Positions 1 to 7,030 of a stretch of DNA of 51,860 nt are shown in pieces. Source of the DNA: Bradyrhizobium ivorense (GTDB lineage: Bacteria > Pseudomonadota > Alphaproteobacteria > Rhizobiales > Xanthobacteraceae); assembly GCF_900696085.1 (NCBI RefSeq), contig NZ_CAADFC020000043.1, positions 1 to 51,860 on the forward strand, read 5' to 3'. The position numbers were made by a program, and so were the translations under genes. The notes beneath the pieces are model-generated. The model was not told the origin of the DNA, did not search any database, and worked only from the letters and a program-made list of their open reading frames with translations. Position 1 is the stretch's first letter. Each line of letters opens with the position of its first letter.

Positions 1-445
1 CAACGTGCTCCACCAGTAGCTGCTCCAAAAGCTCTGGATGCGCGGTGCGGAACTCCGACAGGCTATGGTAGTTCACGCTGACCCCACCGCACAGCCAGCG
101 ATACGCATCATGGCTTTCGCACAGCCGTGCCAGCGCCCGGGCACTGCCGACACCCTGGCTCGTGGCAAACAACCACAACGCCAGTTGCAGGCGTGGGCTG
201 ACCGGCGCTTGACCCGGACCATGGGCACGCGCCCGAACGGTCCCTTCAAGCGCGCTCAGATCGAGCCTCTCGACATAGGCCCAGATCACGCGTGCCGGAT
301 GCTCAGCCGGCAGCAACGCCTCAAGATCGACCGCCCGCAGCTCAACTTGATCGCGGACAGGCTCGCGAAGCCGGGCGCTTCCCGGCCAGTCCCGCGCAAC
401 CGCCTCTGCTTCAGGTAGATCACCAAACAGTGTTTCGCGTGACAT
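1..445 (-). CDS. IS1182-family transposase, N-terminal fragment (runs off window)
   Basis: Reading the minus strand from the ATG at 445-443 gives about 148 open codons with no stop before the window edge. The product starts MSRETLFGDLPEAE and then shows the DUF772-type N-terminal region of IS1182 transposases: LLPAEHPARVIW near residue 56, LALWLFATSQGVGSARAL near 100 and YRWLCGGVSVNYHSL near 125. The catalytic core would lie outside the window. A GGAGG sits 4-5 bases upstream of the ATG (minus strand TGGAGGCACGG). The family assignment is from remembered family pattern. Whether the gene is intact beyond the edge cannot be seen. Confidence 0.8.
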   Translation of the reverse strand, partial: MSRETLFGDLPEAEAVARDWPGSARLREPVRDQVELRAVDLEALLPAEHPARVIWAYVERLDLSALEGTVRARAHGPGQAPVSPRLQLALWLFATSQGVGSARALARLCESHDAYRWLCGGVSVNYHSLSEFRTAHPELLEQLLVEHV

Positions 446-535
446 CCGTGCCTCCATCGACCTTGAAAGCAGGGAATCATCCGACTCACGCTTACGCAAA
501 CAGAAACCCGCCAAATCACATAGATTCACAGCCTC
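1..535 (-). mobile_element. IS1182-family insertion sequence, 5' part, cut by window edge
   Basis: The element holds the N-terminal part of an IS1182-type transposase on the minus strand. Its outer end is placed at 535, because the 15 bases there, read inward on the minus strand (GAGGCTGTGAATCTA), match 11 of 15 bases of the inward-reading end of the right-hand element (GAGCTTGTGACCCTA, 51381-51395). Immediately outside, at 536, a palindromic repeat of family A begins at TGAGGTGCGAG. The rest of the IS lies outside the window. The boundary is inferred from this imperfect inverted-repeat match and the repeat junction, so it could be off by a few bases. Confidence 0.7.
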
Positions 536-635
536 TGAGGTGCGAGCCTCTTCGGCGAGCCTCGAAGGATGCACGGCCCCGCTGGTGGCCGTCGATCCTT
601 CGAGGCTCGCAAGAGCTCGCACCTCAGGATGACGG
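536..635. repeat. Palindromic intergenic repeat, family A, copy 1
   Basis: An imperfect inverted repeat running from TGAGGTGCGAGCC to GGCTCGCAAGAGCTCGCACCTCA, with an inner arm pair CCTCGAAGGAT / ATCCTTCGAGG. The same layout recurs at 12220-12299 and 21921-22028. The 5' flank seen in copy 3 (CCCCGTCATCC) is missing here because the IS1182 element abuts it. Confidence 0.85.
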
Positions 636-668
636 TTCTAACAGCGAGGTGGCGAGGACAATTCTTGA

Positions 669-694
669 ATCGTCCCGGCCTGCGCCGGGACGAT
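669..694 (-). terminator. Hairpin downstream of the flavin monooxygenase gene
   Basis: A perfect 11-bp inverted repeat (ATCGTCCCGGC, loop of 4, GCCGGGACGAT) lies 26 bases past the stop codon of the minus-strand gene ending at 721. On that strand it is followed by TTCAAGAATTG, a weak T-rich tail, so a factor-independent terminator is plausible but not certain. Confidence 0.55.
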
Positions 695-720
695 AGTTTG
701 ATGAAGTGCGGATTAGCGCA

Positions 721-1962
721 TCACGCCTTCTGCTTGGCGGCGGCCTTCTGCAGGTCCGGGGCGTTGACGGCGGGGATGGCGACGCGGCCGGGGCCGGTTT
801 GTTGGAGCGCGGCGGCGGCCTTGTCGTTTTCCATGATCTTGGCCATCACCGCCTGGCCGGCGCGCTCGAATACCGCGCGGTTGTCGATCAGGAACTGGCG
901 CGAGGTGCGCAGGCCGTCGATAAAGCCGTTGATCTCCGGGATCACGTAGCGCGCCACCAGGTCCCAGCTGCGGCGGGTGTTTTCCGGATTGGCCCAGTCA
1001 TGCGCGAAGCCGACGATGGTGCCGACGCCGCCGGACACCTGCACCAGATTCTTGATCATCTTCACGAGATCGTCCGGCGTGCCGATGGTCGAGGCGGCGC
1101 CGTCGACGAACGCGGTCTTGTCGACCGCCTCGTCCGGCGAAGCAAACGCGGTGAGGCCCGGCCGCATCAGGGTGCCGACATTATATTCGTTGTGCCAGCG
1201 CATCAGGCCGGCGCCGGCCTCGCGCCGCGCCTGCTCGCGGGTCTCGGCGATGTGCCACGACAGCAGCACGCGCCAGTTCGAACGGCTCACCGTGGTGCCG
1301 GCCTTTTTGGCGGCGTCCTCGGCGAACTGCCACTGCTGCGGCAGCGCCATCAGGCCTTGGGTCGACATCGAGCCCAGCGAGATGATGCCGATGCCGTATT
1401 TGCCGGCGAGCGTCATGCCCGAGGGCGAGATCTGCGAGGCCACCACGAACGGCATCTCCTCCTGTAGCGGCAGGATCTGCAGCGCGGCGTCGTGCATCTG
1501 GAACCAGTCGCTCTTCGCGGTGACGCGCTCGCCGTTGAACAGGCGGCGGATCACCGCGATCGCCTCGTCCTGGCGGTCGCGCTGGGTCATCGGGTCGATG
1601 CCGAGTGTATGCGCGTCGGAGGCCAGCGCGCCCGGGCCGGAACCGAAGATGGCACGGCCGCCGGTCATGTGGTCGAGCTGCACCATACGCTGCGCGACGT
1701 TGAACGGATGGTGATAGGGCAGCGAGATCACGCCGGTGCCGAGCTTGATCCGCTTGGTGCGCTCGCCGGCGGCGGCCAAAAACATTTCCGGCGAGGCGAT
1801 GGTCTCCCAGCCCGAGGAGTGATGCTCGCCGCACCAGAACTCGTCGTAACCGAGCGCGTCGAGCTGCTCGACGAAATCGAGGTCGCGGCGGAATTGTAGC
1901 ATCGGATGCTCGCCAATCGGGTGATGCGGGGCGAGGAAGGCTCCGAACTTGAGGCGCGCCAT
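721..1962 (-). CDS. LLM-class flavin-dependent monooxygenase (luciferase-like)
   Basis: A 413-residue protein of the bacterial luciferase-like (LLM) superfamily, which uses reduced flavin and O2 to oxidise small substrates in the cytoplasm. The N-terminus MARLKFGAFLAPHHP, the segment LGYDEFWCGEHHS, and the block GTGVISLPYHHPF / AQRMVQLDHMTGGR / FGSGPG are typical of this fold. Among named relatives it most resembles limonene-monooxygenase-type members, but the substrate cannot be read from sequence. An in-frame ATG exists at 1983, but the ATG at 1962 has a GGAGAG about 10 bases upstream and gives the usual family start, so 1962 was chosen. It is transcribed divergently from the MFS exporter at 2214. 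No flavin reductase gene is adjacent. Confidence 0.85.
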   Translation of the reverse strand: MARLKFGAFLAPHHPIGEHPMLQFRRDLDFVEQLDALGYDEFWCGEHHSSGWETIASPEMFLAAAGERTKRIKLGTGVISLPYHHPFNVAQRMVQLDHMTGGRAIFGSGPGALASDAHTLGIDPMTQRDRQDEAIAVIRRLFNGERVTAKSDWFQMHDAALQILPLQEEMPFVVASQISPSGMTLAGKYGIGIISLGSMSTQGLMALPQQWQFAEDAAKKAGTTVSRSNWRVLLSWHIAETREQARREAGAGLMRWHNEYNVGTLMRPGLTAFASPDEAVDKTAFVDGAASTIGTPDDLVKMIKNLVQVSGGVGTIVGFAHDWANPENTRRSWDLVARYVIPEINGFIDGLRTSRQFLIDNRAVFERAGQAVMAKIMENDKAAAALQQTGPGRVAIPAVNAPDLQKAAAKQKA

Positions 1963-2213
1963 AGGTCGTTCTCTCCGGATCATCGTTATTGGGGGCTTTG
2001 CGCCAACCTACGGGGTGGGCCGGGGCAAGGCAATGCTTCGAGCCTGCGGCGCCCGCATGGTTGTTGCGCAAATCGGCGGCGATTGCCGCCGTCCGGAATG
2101 TTTCCCAGCGGCTCAACGCAAGTCGCGGCACATGCCGGCCGCGGTGCTGGATGACGCAACCGTGAGCGCGCGCTTACGTCCGAGGTAATCGAGACGATGA
2201 CGGGAATCTGCTG

Positions 2214-3653
2214 ATGATGACGGCGACGGATGTTCAGGCAGGATCGCAGCGCATGCACCAGATGGTTTCGACGCGAGCGGAGACCTCCCGCCACTGGTGG
2301 GTGCTTGCGATCGTCGTCGCCGCGCAATTCATGTTCGGCGTCGATGCCTTCATCGTCAATGTCGCGATCCCGACCATCGCCGTGGAGCTTCATGCAAGCG
2401 CCGCGCAGATCGAGGCGGTGATCGCGATCTATCTGATCGCCTATGCCACGCTGGTGGTGACCGGCGGCCGGCTCGGCGACATCCATGGCACCAAGACCGT
2501 GTTCATCGCCGGCGTCGCGGGCTTTTCGCTGACCTCGCTGTGGTGCGGCCTGGCGCAATCCGGCCTCGAACTGATCCTCGCGCGGCTGGCGCAGGGCGCG
2601 ACCGCGGCACTGATGGTGCCGCAGGTCCTGGCGACGCTGCATTTGTTGTTCGCCGATGGCGCGCGGGCACGCGCCTTCGGCATCTACGGCATCGTGCTGG
2701 GATTGGCGGGCGCCGCCGGCTTCCTGCTCGGCGGCGTGCTGGTAACGCTCGATCTCGCCGGCCTCGGCTGGCGCGCGGTGTTCTTCGTCAACGTTCCCTG
2801 CGGCATCGTCATCATCGCGGCTGCGCTGAAAATCATGCCGACGGCGCCGCGCCGGCCCGGCTCACGGCTGGATATTCCCGGTGCGGTCGTGCTGTTCGCG
2901 GGGCTGCTGTGCCTGATCGGCCCGCTGTTGTTCGGCCACGATCTCGGCTGGGCGGCGCCGGTGTGGCTTGCGATGGCGGCAGGCGTTGCCGTGATCGCAG
3001 CCTTCGTGCGGCTGGAGCACGTTGTGGCGCGCCGCGGCAGCATGCCGCTGATCGATCTGTCGCTGTTGTCGGATCCGGCGTTCATGCGCGGGTTGGTCGC
3101 GGTGTTTTTCTTCTTCTTTGCCAACCTGTCGTTCTATCTGATCATGACGATCTTCATGCAGAAGGGCCTGGGGATTCCGCCGCTGCAGGCCGGACTGGTG
3201 TTCGTGCCGCTGGCGCTGACCTTCGTGGTGGCGTCGCGCCACAGCGGTGTGCGCGCGAAGCACCGCGGCACCTTGGTGCTGATCGAAGGCTGCGTCTTGC
3301 AGATCGCAGGTCTCGCCGTGCTCGTTGCGACGGTCGAGACGGTGGCAGCGCCGTCGGCGTTGTTGCTCGCGCTGGTGCTGATGATCTTCGGCTACGGCCA
3401 GGGACTGGTGATGGCGCCGCTGTCGAGCGCAGTGCTCTCGAGCGTAAAGCCGGCGAGCGCCGGCGCCGGCTCCGGCATGTACGGCACTACGACGCAGATA
3501 GGCAACGCCGCCGGCGTTGCCGCGATCGGCGCGGTATTCTTTGCTGTCGAAACGTTCATGTCCGCGCGCGTGGCGCTATCGGCGGCATGCGCATTGTTTG
3601 TGCTGTCGATCACGATTTCAGCCGCATTTCTGTCATGGATGCGCCGTGCGTGA
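2214..3653 (+). CDS. MFS transporter, DHA2 (14-helix, EmrB/QacA-like) family
   Basis: A 479-residue integral membrane protein with many hydrophobic spans. It carries the MFS motif A as GGRLGDIHGTK (about residues 83-93) and an antiporter-like segment ARLAQGATAALMVPQVLATL near 125-145. Length and the late spans (LIEGCVLQIAGLAVLV, ALLLALVLMIFGYGQG) fit the 14-helix proton-coupled drug or metabolite exporters of the inner membrane. Two in-frame ATGs stand together at 2214 and 2217; later Met codons (for example MHQMVST) are alternative starts because no strong ribosome site is evident. No membrane-fusion or TetR gene is adjacent. The stop codon is embedded in a palindromic repeat starting at 3652. 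The substrate is unknown. Confidence 0.85.
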   Translation: MMTATDVQAGSQRMHQMVSTRAETSRHWWVLAIVVAAQFMFGVDAFIVNVAIPTIAVELHASAAQIEAVIAIYLIAYATLVVTGGRLGDIHGTKTVFIAGVAGFSLTSLWCGLAQSGLELILARLAQGATAALMVPQVLATLHLLFADGARARAFGIYGIVLGLAGAAGFLLGGVLVTLDLAGLGWRAVFFVNVPCGIVIIAAALKIMPTAPRRPGSRLDIPGAVVLFAGLLCLIGPLLFGHDLGWAAPVWLAMAAGVAVIAAFVRLEHVVARRGSMPLIDLSLLSDPAFMRGLVAVFFFFFANLSFYLIMTIFMQKGLGIPPLQAGLVFVPLALTFVVASRHSGVRAKHRGTLVLIEGCVLQIAGLAVLVATVETVAAPSALLLALVLMIFGYGQGLVMAPLSSAVLSSVKPASAGAGSGMYGTTTQIGNAAGVAAIGAVFFAVETFMSARVALSAACALFVLSITISAAFLSWMRRA

Positions 3654-3717
3654 GCATGATCCGAGAAGCTGGTGACAAGCTTTTTGAAAGAATCGTTGCG
3701 CAAGCAAGAACATGCTC
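3652..3717. repeat. Divergent copy of the GAGCATGATC palindrome (family F, hairpin 1 only)
   Basis: The stretch begins GAGCATGATCCGAGAAGCT and ends ACATGCTC, the same terminal arms as the three full family F elements at 5032, 25495 and 40083. The interior has diverged and no second hairpin follows. The first base overlaps the TGA stop codon of the MFS gene. Confidence 0.6.
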
Positions 3718-3838
3718 ACGAATTAACGCCGATTCTCACATTTCAGGGGAATGACCGCATACGGTCTTTTTATTTTGCACTGCAGCAACTATCTGTTGAG
3801 GTGAATTCCCAGAAGCGCAATCACCTCAGGAGTTGCTG

Positions 3839-5026
3839 TTGTCACTGGTCAACAACATCGATTTTCTGCGCCGTCTTCCCAAGCTGAATGGCTTCAGCGG
3901 ATTGGGAGCGTATGCGCAGGGCGCAACCGCCGCCGTTCCGACGCCGCTGGTCGAGACCAGCGAGTTCGGCTCGAACCCGGGCGCGCTGAAGATGTTTTCG
4001 TTCGTGCCGGCGCAGCTGGCGCGGTCGCCCGCGCTCGTCGTCGTGCTGCATGGCTGCGGTCAGACCGCGGCGTCCTATGATCTCGGCGCCGGCTGGTCGA
4101 CGCTTGCCGAGCATTACGGCTTCGCGCTGCTGATGCCGGAGCAGCAGTCGACCAACAACGGCAACACCTGCTTCAATTGGTTCAATCCGGACGACATCGC
4201 GCGCGGCAGCGGCGAGGCCAGCTCGATCAGGCAGATGATCGGGCACATGGCGGTGACGCACAAGATCGATCTGCGGCGCATCCATGTGACCGGGCTGTCC
4301 GCCGGCGGCGCGATGGCCTCCGTCATGCTCGCGACCTATCCGGATGTGTTTGCGAGCGGCGCCATCATCGCCGGTCTGCCGTTCGGCGTTGCCAATGATC
4401 TGCGCGAGGCGCTGCAGGCGATGATGCAGGGCAGTGCGCTGTCGGCGCCCGAGCTCGGCGATCGCGTGCGCAAGGCGTCGAACTACAACGGCGACTGGCC
4501 GAAGATCTCGGTGTGGCACGGCAGCGCCGACCGCACCGTCGTTCCCGCCAATGCCGATGCGATCGTCCGGCAGTGGCTCGATCTGCACGGCCTGCCGCCG
4601 ACGGCGATGTCGAAGGCGATGGTCGATGGTTATCCGCGCGAGGTCTGGTGGAATGCCGATGGTCAGACGCTGGTCGAGTCCTACACCATCACCGACATGG
4701 CGCACGGCACGCCGCTCGGGCTTGCCGGCAATGACCAGCGCTATGGCGTCGAGGGCGCGTTCCTGATCGAGGCGGGGATCTCCTCGTCCTATCACATCGC
4801 AAGCTTCTTCGGCCTGACCGATCAGGTGCGCCAGCCGCACATCGCTCCGACCGGAGTCCCGCGCGAGCGCGCCGACACCATCTCGATGACGATACCGGTG
4901 CCGGCGGCGGAGCCCGAACCCGTTGCCGGCCGGCGCAGCAGCAGGCCGCGGGCGCCGCGCAGCAACCGCGTCAATGTCAGCCGCGTCATCACGCGGGCGC
5001 TGACCGCCGCGGGGCTGATGAAGTAG
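3839..5026 (+). CDS. PHB depolymerase family esterase
   Basis: A 395-residue alpha/beta hydrolase of the extracellular-type short-chain PHA depolymerase (esterase PHB) family, which hydrolyses polyester or short-chain esters. The oxyanion segment VVVLHGCGQ (68-75), lipase box GLSAGG with Ser154, WHGSADRTVVPANAD with Asp231, and DMAHG with His289 give a complete triad. No cleavable signal peptide is obvious, although the family is often secreted. The start is a TTG at 3839, with AGGAG six bases upstream, giving MSLVNNIDFLRRLPKL; a TTG at 3833 would sit directly against the AGGAG and is less likely. The C-terminal 40 residues are Arg/Ser-rich. It ends just before a bidirectional repeat shared with the convergent MBL gene. 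Confidence 0.85.
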   Translation: MSLVNNIDFLRRLPKLNGFSGLGAYAQGATAAVPTPLVETSEFGSNPGALKMFSFVPAQLARSPALVVVLHGCGQTAASYDLGAGWSTLAEHYGFALLMPEQQSTNNGNTCFNWFNPDDIARGSGEASSIRQMIGHMAVTHKIDLRRIHVTGLSAGGAMASVMLATYPDVFASGAIIAGLPFGVANDLREALQAMMQGSALSAPELGDRVRKASNYNGDWPKISVWHGSADRTVVPANADAIVRQWLDLHGLPPTAMSKAMVDGYPREVWWNADGQTLVESYTITDMAHGTPLGLAGNDQRYGVEGAFLIEAGISSSYHIASFFGLTDQVRQPHIAPTGVPRERADTISMTIPVPAAEPEPVAGRRSSRPRAPRSNRVNVSRVITRALTAAGLMK

Positions 5027-5031
5027 CGAGC

Positions 5032-5145
5032 GAGCATGATCCGGAAAAGTGTGCAGCGGTTTTCCCTCGCGACAAACGCGAAGCGTTTGCGCGGAGATCA
5101 TGCTCAAACAGCAAGCGGAAGCGCGATGATCATTCATCGCGCTTC
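5032..5145. repeat. Composite two-hairpin repeat, family F, copy 1
   Basis: Hairpin 1 (5032-5105) has arms GAGCATGATCCGGAAAA and a matching ...GATCATGCTC end. A short A-rich spacer (AAACAGCAAGCG) leads to hairpin 2 (5118-5145), a perfect 12-bp inverted repeat GAAGCGCGATGA / TCATCGCGCTTC with a 4-base loop. It lies between convergent genes and may end transcription from both sides. The same two-part layout occurs at 25445-25543 (inverted) and 40083-40184. Confidence 0.85.
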
Positions 5146-5159
5146 AGCGCGCGGCGCGC

Positions 5160-5828
5160 TTACATCTCGCCGGTCAGGAACGGGTTCGTCAGCCGCTCCT
5201 GGCCGATGCTGGAGCCCGCGCCATGACCGCAGATGAAGCCGACGTCGTCGCCAAGCGGCAGCAGCTTCTGCGTGATCGACTGGATCAGCGTCTGGTGGCT
5301 GCCGCCCGGCAGGTCGGTGCGTCCGACCGAGCCGGCGAACAGCACGTCGCCGACATGGGCGAACTTCAGCTCCTTGCTGAAGAACACCACACTGCCCGGC
5401 GAATGGCCGGGGCAGTGCAGGATGTCGAAGGTGAGGTCGCCGATCGAAACCTGGTCGCCCTCGTCGAGCCAGCGGTCGGGACCGAAATTGCGCACCCCGG
5501 TCATGCCGAAACGTTCGCCGCTGGAGACGACGTTCTCGAGCAGATATTTGTCGGCGATATGCGGACCCTCGATCTTGACCTGCAGCGCGTCGCGCAACTC
5601 GGCGGCGCCGCCGACATGGTCGATATGGCCGTGGGTCAGCCAGATCTTCTCCACCGTCACGCCGGTCTGCTTGATCGCGGCCTGGATCTTCGGCACGTCG
5701 CCGCCGGGGTCGATCACGACCGCCTTCTTGGTCGGCTCGTGCCAGATGATGGTGCAGTTCTGCTCGAACAGCGTCACCGGCACGATGATCGCGCCAGCCT
5801 TCGGTTTGGTCTCGGTTTTGTCATCCAT
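5160..5828 (-). CDS. MBL-fold metallo-hydrolase (glyoxalase II-like)
   Basis: A 222-residue cytoplasmic metallo-beta-lactamase-fold hydrolase, close to the YcbL/glyoxalase-II-like group that hydrolyses thioesters such as S-lactoylglutathione. Metal ligands are all visible: H66-x-H68-x-D70-H71 in LTHGHIDHVGG, His142 in HCPGHSPGS, Asp161 in HVGDVLFAGSVGRTDL and His202 in ICGHGAGS. The protein lacks the C-terminal substrate domain of full-length glyoxalase II, which fits the short type. The start MDDKTETKPK at 5828 is the first Met and fits the family. It is convergent with the esterase gene, with a family F repeat between them. The exact substrate is an inference from the fold. Confidence 0.85.
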   Translation of the reverse strand: MDDKTETKPKAGAIIVPVTLFEQNCTIIWHEPTKKAVVIDPGGDVPKIQAAIKQTGVTVEKIWLTHGHIDHVGGAAELRDALQVKIEGPHIADKYLLENVVSSGERFGMTGVRNFGPDRWLDEGDQVSIGDLTFDILHCPGHSPGSVVFFSKELKFAHVGDVLFAGSVGRTDLPGGSHQTLIQSITQKLLPLGDDVGFICGHGAGSSIGQERLTNPFLTGEM

Positions 5829-5997
5829 GCGGTCACCATAGGCTTTGCGGAAGTGCCGTCAACACGGGCCGGAAATGCGCTGGACCCGGCGTGTGATCCC
5901 CAAACGGGCCGTGATAAGGTCACGGCGCGCCAATTCGAGAGCATCCGGCATGCGATTGCTCTCGGCCACGACTTAAGCCCTCGCAGTCCGGAATTCC

Positions 5998-6807
5998 ATG
6001 ACCCAGGCCTCCAAATCGCCGCTCGGCGGACCCCGGACCACTGCGCGCGCCTTCTTCGTCGCGGACCGCATCAACACGTCCGGCCTGGAACGCGGCGACG
6101 TGCTGGCGACGACGCCGCTGGCGTTCCGCGTCAACGACAATGGCGTGGCGGTCCTGTTCCGCTACGGCGTCGTGGTGCTGATCGGGCTGAACGCGCTGGA
6201 GGAAGATGAATTCTTGCGCAGCCTGCAGTCGCGCATGACCGGCACCTTCACGCGGCGCGAGGAGGAGATCGCGATCATCGAGCTCGCCTCGGAAAAGGAC
6301 GACCAGATACCGCCGGGCGGTCCGATCTATCTGCAGAGCCTGTCGCCGGAGCGGCTGATCCTGGTCGGCGAGGCGCTGGCGAAAAGCGTGGTGCTGGCGC
6401 GGCATGAGCGCGAGGTCGCGGCGGTGTTCGACTCCACCGAGCCGTTCGCGCGCGAGCTCGCCAAGGGCGGCCGCTTTCGCGGCGGCCGCGCCGCGATCCT
6501 GAAGCACATCGGCAACGCGCTGTCGGTGCGGCATCGCGTCTCCGGCCCGGTCGAGGTATCGGAGAAGCCCGACATTCTGTGGGACAAGCCGCATCTCGAG
6601 CGGCTCTACGCCCGGCTCGAGGACGAGTACGAGCTGAAGGAGCGCGCCGAGTCGCTGAACCGCAAGCTCGCCGTCGTCGCCGAGACCGCGCAGGTCTTGA
6701 CCGACATCATCGACACCAGCCGCTCGCTGCGGCTCGAGCTGATCATCGTTTTTCTGATCCTGTTCGAGGTGCTGATCACGATCTACCAGCTCGCGACAAG
6801 GCACTGA
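5998..6807 (+). CDS. RMD1/DUF155 family protein with C-terminal membrane anchor
   Basis: A 269-residue protein of the RMD1 (DUF155) family, known from yeast Rmd1/Sif2/Sif3-like and mitochondrial RMND1 proteins; bacterial members have no settled function. The body contains the typical VLFRYGVVVLIGL segment (about 50-62), HIGNALSVRHRVSG, and the late block LERLYARLEDEYELKERAESLNRKL leading to a single hydrophobic span (LIIVFLILFEVLITIYQL, about 245-263). The last few residues remain outside the span, so the protein is tail-anchored in the inner membrane. The ATG at 5998 follows a poor ribosome site. It runs in the same direction as the GH13 gene but is separated from it by a family B repeat. 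Confidence 0.8.
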   Translation: MTQASKSPLGGPRTTARAFFVADRINTSGLERGDVLATTPLAFRVNDNGVAVLFRYGVVVLIGLNALEEDEFLRSLQSRMTGTFTRREEEIAIIELASEKDDQIPPGGPIYLQSLSPERLILVGEALAKSVVLARHEREVAAVFDSTEPFARELAKGGRFRGGRAAILKHIGNALSVRHRVSGPVEVSEKPDILWDKPHLERLYARLEDEYELKERAESLNRKLAVVAETAQVLTDIIDTSRSLRLELIIVFLILFEVLITIYQLATRH

Positions 6808-6818
6808 GCCGCGGAGCC

Positions 6819-6940
6819 GTAGCCCGGATGCAGCCAACGGGTCGCGCGAAGGCGCGCCCGATGGCAGGCTCCGCGAAATCCGGGGCAACTGGACCCGATG
6901 GCAGGAATCCCGGATTGCGCTTGGCTTCATCTGGGCTACG
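6819..6940. repeat. Palindromic intergenic repeat, family B, copy 1
   Basis: Starts GTAGCCCGGATGCAG and ends CTTCATCTGGGCTAC, with inner CGAAATCCGGGG and CCCGGATTGCGCTTGG segments. It matches copies at 18945-19032 and 41806-41892 in the outer arms and in the CGCAATCCGGGG / CCCGGATTTCG parts. It fills the gap between the RMD1 gene and the GH13 gene. Confidence 0.8.
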
Positions 6941-7030
6941 CGTCATTTTCTGTCCCGAATTGCAGGTCATCCCTGAACCAACCGGCGAGATAGAGCGTTA
7001 CCTCGCCCGGGCATGAGATGGGGGGACGGA

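Noticed and set aside
706..1467. Long plus-strand frame opposite the flavin monooxygenase gene
   Set aside because: It is an Arg/Gly/Ala-rich shadow of the minus-strand gene, with no ribosome site and no family features. Many similar antisense frames over glnD, mutS, PBP1A and the GH13 gene were set aside for the same reason.
721..1962. Reading the LLM-class monooxygenase as SsuD, partner of the sulfonate-type importer
   Set aside because: The two loci are 36 kb apart and the protein resembles other LLM groups more than alkanesulfonate monooxygenase.
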